Origin: Primula veris
Taxonomy: Eukaryota; Streptophyta; Magnoliopsida; Ericales; Primulaceae
Direction of reading: 5' to 3'
NCBI GenBank assembly: GCA_963682055.1
Contig: OY821749.1
Coordinates: 31,689,631 to 31,753,630 of the forward strand
Length of the DNA: 64,000 nucleotides
Part shown: piece after piece, positions 61,148 through 64,000 of the stretch
Layout: every line of letters starts with the position of its first letter
Position numbering within the stretch: the first letter of the stretch is position 1
The notes under the pieces: generated by a model
What the model was told of the DNA's origin: nothing
Database searches by the model: none
What the model saw: only the letters and a program-made list of their open reading frames with translations
Program-made: the position numbers and the translations under genes

Positions 61148-61562
61148 TGTAAAATAGACGTAATCAATTGCTCGATTTCCTTTACCGGGAGAAACTCTAT
61201 TGTCTCTATAAATTCTAACATTTTCTTCTGGTCAAATACAATAAACGGTAGTCGCCGAAATGGTACGTCTCAGAGACGCACTAACCATTTACCCTTACTT
61301 AGCAACCTTAAATTACGTTTTTGTATGACTGGTTAGGTCACACCTTTTGGGTATAATGGAAATGGTGTGTTTTGATTATATATAAAAAAAACTTAAATTA
61401 CGCATCCATTCATTCCAATGTCTTCTAACCTCGTTACAACCGATCTTACCAAGTAAGATGGACCAAATGCTTTTGGAGAACGAATAAACCCCGTCGCTTA
61501 TCAAGTTTCCAATTGATTGTGTGTGGGGAAGACTTATTAAGCAATCCTACCTATCATAATTC

Positions 61563-61739
61563 ACTACAAGAAAAAAGTTCATTGCATCATAAATTTTTTT
61601 GAGTTATGTTGCTAAAATGGTTGTGGCTAAATTTTAGCAACAATTTAGCAACAAATAGCAACATAAAATTTAGCCATAACCACTTTAGCAACATAACCGG
61701 AAAAAAATTATTATGCTAAATGAACTTTTTCTTGTAGTG
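61563..61739. mobile_element. CACTA-type MITE 2
   Basis: A 177-bp element with ends CACTACAAGAAAAAAGTTCA and TGAACTTTTTCTTGTAGTG, the canonical CACTA end. Inner inverted segments include GTGGCTAAATTTTAGCAACA and AAAATTTAGCCATAACCAC. The flanking trinucleotides TTT and ATT are a possible 3-bp target duplication with one mismatch. Confidence 0.75.
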
Positions 61740-64000
61740 ATTATGGCGGATGATATAATTAAGTTAATCCGAAAAATGATGAACTCCGCTCTTAATTAAT
61801 TAGTGAGATTTGCAAGTTAACGTATCAGCAAAATAAAAAAGATCACCAGAGTCTTGTATCGGTTAAGCTTACATCTAACTAATTAATTAATCCATGTAGT
61901 ACAAATGAAATGCACGCACTTTATTTTTAAATTTATAGAAGAGAGTTCTAAAAAGCTGGAATCTAGATTTCCACAATTGGGCAATTAGGTCCCCCATTGT
62001 TAATGAAATCTATAACCTATTTATTGGTTAAAAGTAAAAAAAATTAGAAGAGGGTTCTAAAAATATATATCATCCTTGTTCAGTTGTTCTCACAAAATCT
62101 GTCTAATAATATGTGAAATATAAATAGAAGAGTATTTATTTAGTTCTGCTGTATCTTAGTCTATTGATTAGAAATTTGGGACGGTGAAAAATAAACTTAA
62201 AACACCCCTTGATAGTTTCTAAAAGCACCCAAAAAAGTTGAAATACTGTTAGTAAAATTTATTTTACTTATACCAACTATAAAAAATACATGGCTCTTCA
62301 CAAATAGAAGCATGTAAAATCCACTAGGAAAGTTAAACTTAGTAAACCCTAAAATGATAAAACTTTTGACAAAATTGGCATAAAAATTCAAAGATGCTCC
62401 TCGTGAAAAGCTCAAGTCAGACCAATTGTCCATAACACTTTTAGTTTAAAGAGACAGCAAAGTGAAAAAGCATTTGGCCATAGAGAGATAGTAAAGATAT
62501 ATTATTCTTTGGAGACAAATTTACTGCCATTTTCCTGCATTAGAGGAGACATTGCTCATAAAGAACCAAAACATTCTTATGGAAAAATGTTGCTCTATCT
62601 AAGAAACATTCTTATTCATTAAATGTAGAGAATAGCTAGGGCTTATCTCATTTTTTATTGGGAAGAGGTTTAATTGAGAAAGAAAAATATAAACTTGATA
62701 TATGATCATTTCATCACTGATTATGAATTTGATCAGATAGTGAACCATTCATTTTTAAATAAGTTTTACAATGCAGTGATGTTCTAGCCATATTTTATAT
62801 ATTTCTTAAAGAATAAAGGAGAGTTTGGGATTCAGTTTTATCCTTGTTTGTAAGTTAGGTTATAAACCAAAGCAGCTTTTATTTTTTAAATCTAGATTGT
62901 GGGGATTATTATTCTTATTCTTATGGAGTAAATTTACAAAGTCAACGGATATCTAATAAGGGTAATTATATATAATATCCCTGTTAATTAGCTAATGAAG
63001 TATGAATTAAGCTAATCTTTCTCATATTTAGTGGCAATATCAGACGTTTAATTTGCACCGAAAGTGGTTTAAGAGCCTACTTAGGGCTTTTGATACATAA
63101 TTTTATTTAAAACTAAAGCAGGGAATTAAAATAGAGAAATGATATACCCACCCAAAAAAGTTATCCAAAAACCTTACTCGCTGGTGTAACGGATTAAGTG
63201 TACCGATCATTTTGTTTCGATATTGAAATTATATTTTCATTTAATCCATAATTGGTGTATCTAGTCCGTCACGTCAACAGATAATATTTCTGGCTTATAT
63301 TTTTAGGTGGGTATAGCAATACCTATTAAAATAATAGACGTTTTTTGGGCTGTAGCTCTAGTTGGTCCCATAATCATATTTTAAACACTAAGAAGTCCGA
63401 TAGCTTTAAAAATTGACTATTCGAGTCTCAGGTATTGAAATCAAATGATACATTTGGTCCTTGTAAAAATATTATTTATTTTAAATAAAAACCACATGAT
63501 TTTCATTGTACAATGTGGACCAGAATTTACTGTTGTTCATTGTCCAAATGACCATCTCTTTTGTGGACTTTATCAATTTGTAAATTTGTAATGATTTTTA
63601 ATATGCCTCATGAGAGCATATTTTCTACTTCAAGGATTGTATCTGTTCACTAAGATTCTTATGTCGATGGACACTTTCGTTCCCGTTCCAAAACAACTAT
63701 TTTATAGCATTCGTTTGGAAACAAAACCCAAAAATCAATTCGAGAAAGAAATAAAAAGAGATTTTTGTCCCCCATCAAAAAAATATTCTGCTATTTAGTT
63801 AAGACACACGGTATTTTGTATTATTCATCATTTTTATGTAATCCGATCACTGATTTTACTATAGATTAAGCGGGATTTTTTTTATTATTATTAAAAAGGG
63901 ACAGTACCCTCAATTTTCATTTCATCAAAGTCGGGACCAAAAGCATTTGGAATAAACCAAAACGATAAGCTACAACCATACATCACCCTGTAAAACCTAG

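Larger units (their letters stand above)
59709..64000. other. Downstream intergenic region without genes
   Basis: It holds a Stowaway MITE (60538-60770), a perfect palindrome (61110-61147) with a neighbouring hairpin, and a CACTA-type MITE (61563-61739). The open frames at 62197-62433 and 63610-63798 have no recognisable domain. A weak tRNA-like tract near 63350 was not accepted. Confidence 0.5.

Noticed and set aside
63348..63440. tRNA- or SINE-like tract (GTAGCTCTAGTTGG followed by ATTCGAGTCTC)
   Set aside because: It resembles A and B boxes, but they are too far apart, no cloverleaf can be drawn and no tail or target duplication is visible.

Overview
This 64 kb window is nuclear DNA from a flowering plant, most likely a eudicot. 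It is AT-rich. Its genes have GT-AG introns (one is GC-AG), and its families are plant ones: a PIN auxin carrier, a plant bHLH factor, a coiled-coil NLR fragment, a Copia retrotransposon primed from initiator tRNA, and many Stowaway, hAT, Mutator and CACTA MITEs. I cannot name the species from sequence alone.

Layout. (1) Bases 1-4070 are one arm of a segmental duplication; the other arm lies at 41493-46128. (2) From 4.1 to 37.9 kb there is a tandem array of classical short-chain dehydrogenase/reductase (SDR) genes, all on the minus strand with the same three-exon structure (337 + 230 + 279 nt, 281 aa). Four copies are intact: 4692-7064, 22849-24639, 31301-33078 and 36150-37670. Two are truncated: 19412-20651 and 34501-34837. 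One intron relic lies near 2.6 kb. The array is interrupted by a 1.5 kb LTR immediately upstream of SDR copy 1 (7174-8688), a gene-free repeat-rich stretch (9-18.5 kb), a beheaded CC-NLR gene (18571-18989) broken by another copy of that LTR, a complete Copia element (26430-31281, target duplication AAAGT), and a LINE 3' end (34974-35512). (3) From 38 to 46.8 kb lie MITEs, short tandem duplications and the second arm of the segmental duplication. (4) A six-exon PIN1-type auxin efflux carrier occupies 47942-51731 on the plus strand (581 aa). (5) A two-exon bHLH factor of the bHLH106/bHLH30 type occupies 58346-59708 on the plus strand (239 aa). The rest is AT-rich intergenic DNA with MITEs.

The genes do not form a pathway. 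The PIN and bHLH genes are ordinary single genes. The SDR region is a birth-and-death locus: units of about 3.6-4 kb were duplicated, partly deleted and fused to LTR and NLR sequence.

I found no clearly new biological system. The best leads are the LTR promoter now pointing into SDR copy 1, an LTR family carrying a variable CAGTCCGGCAGTTT minisatellite, the chimeric NLR-LTR-SDR junction, and the pair of direct repeats flanking the whole SDR array.
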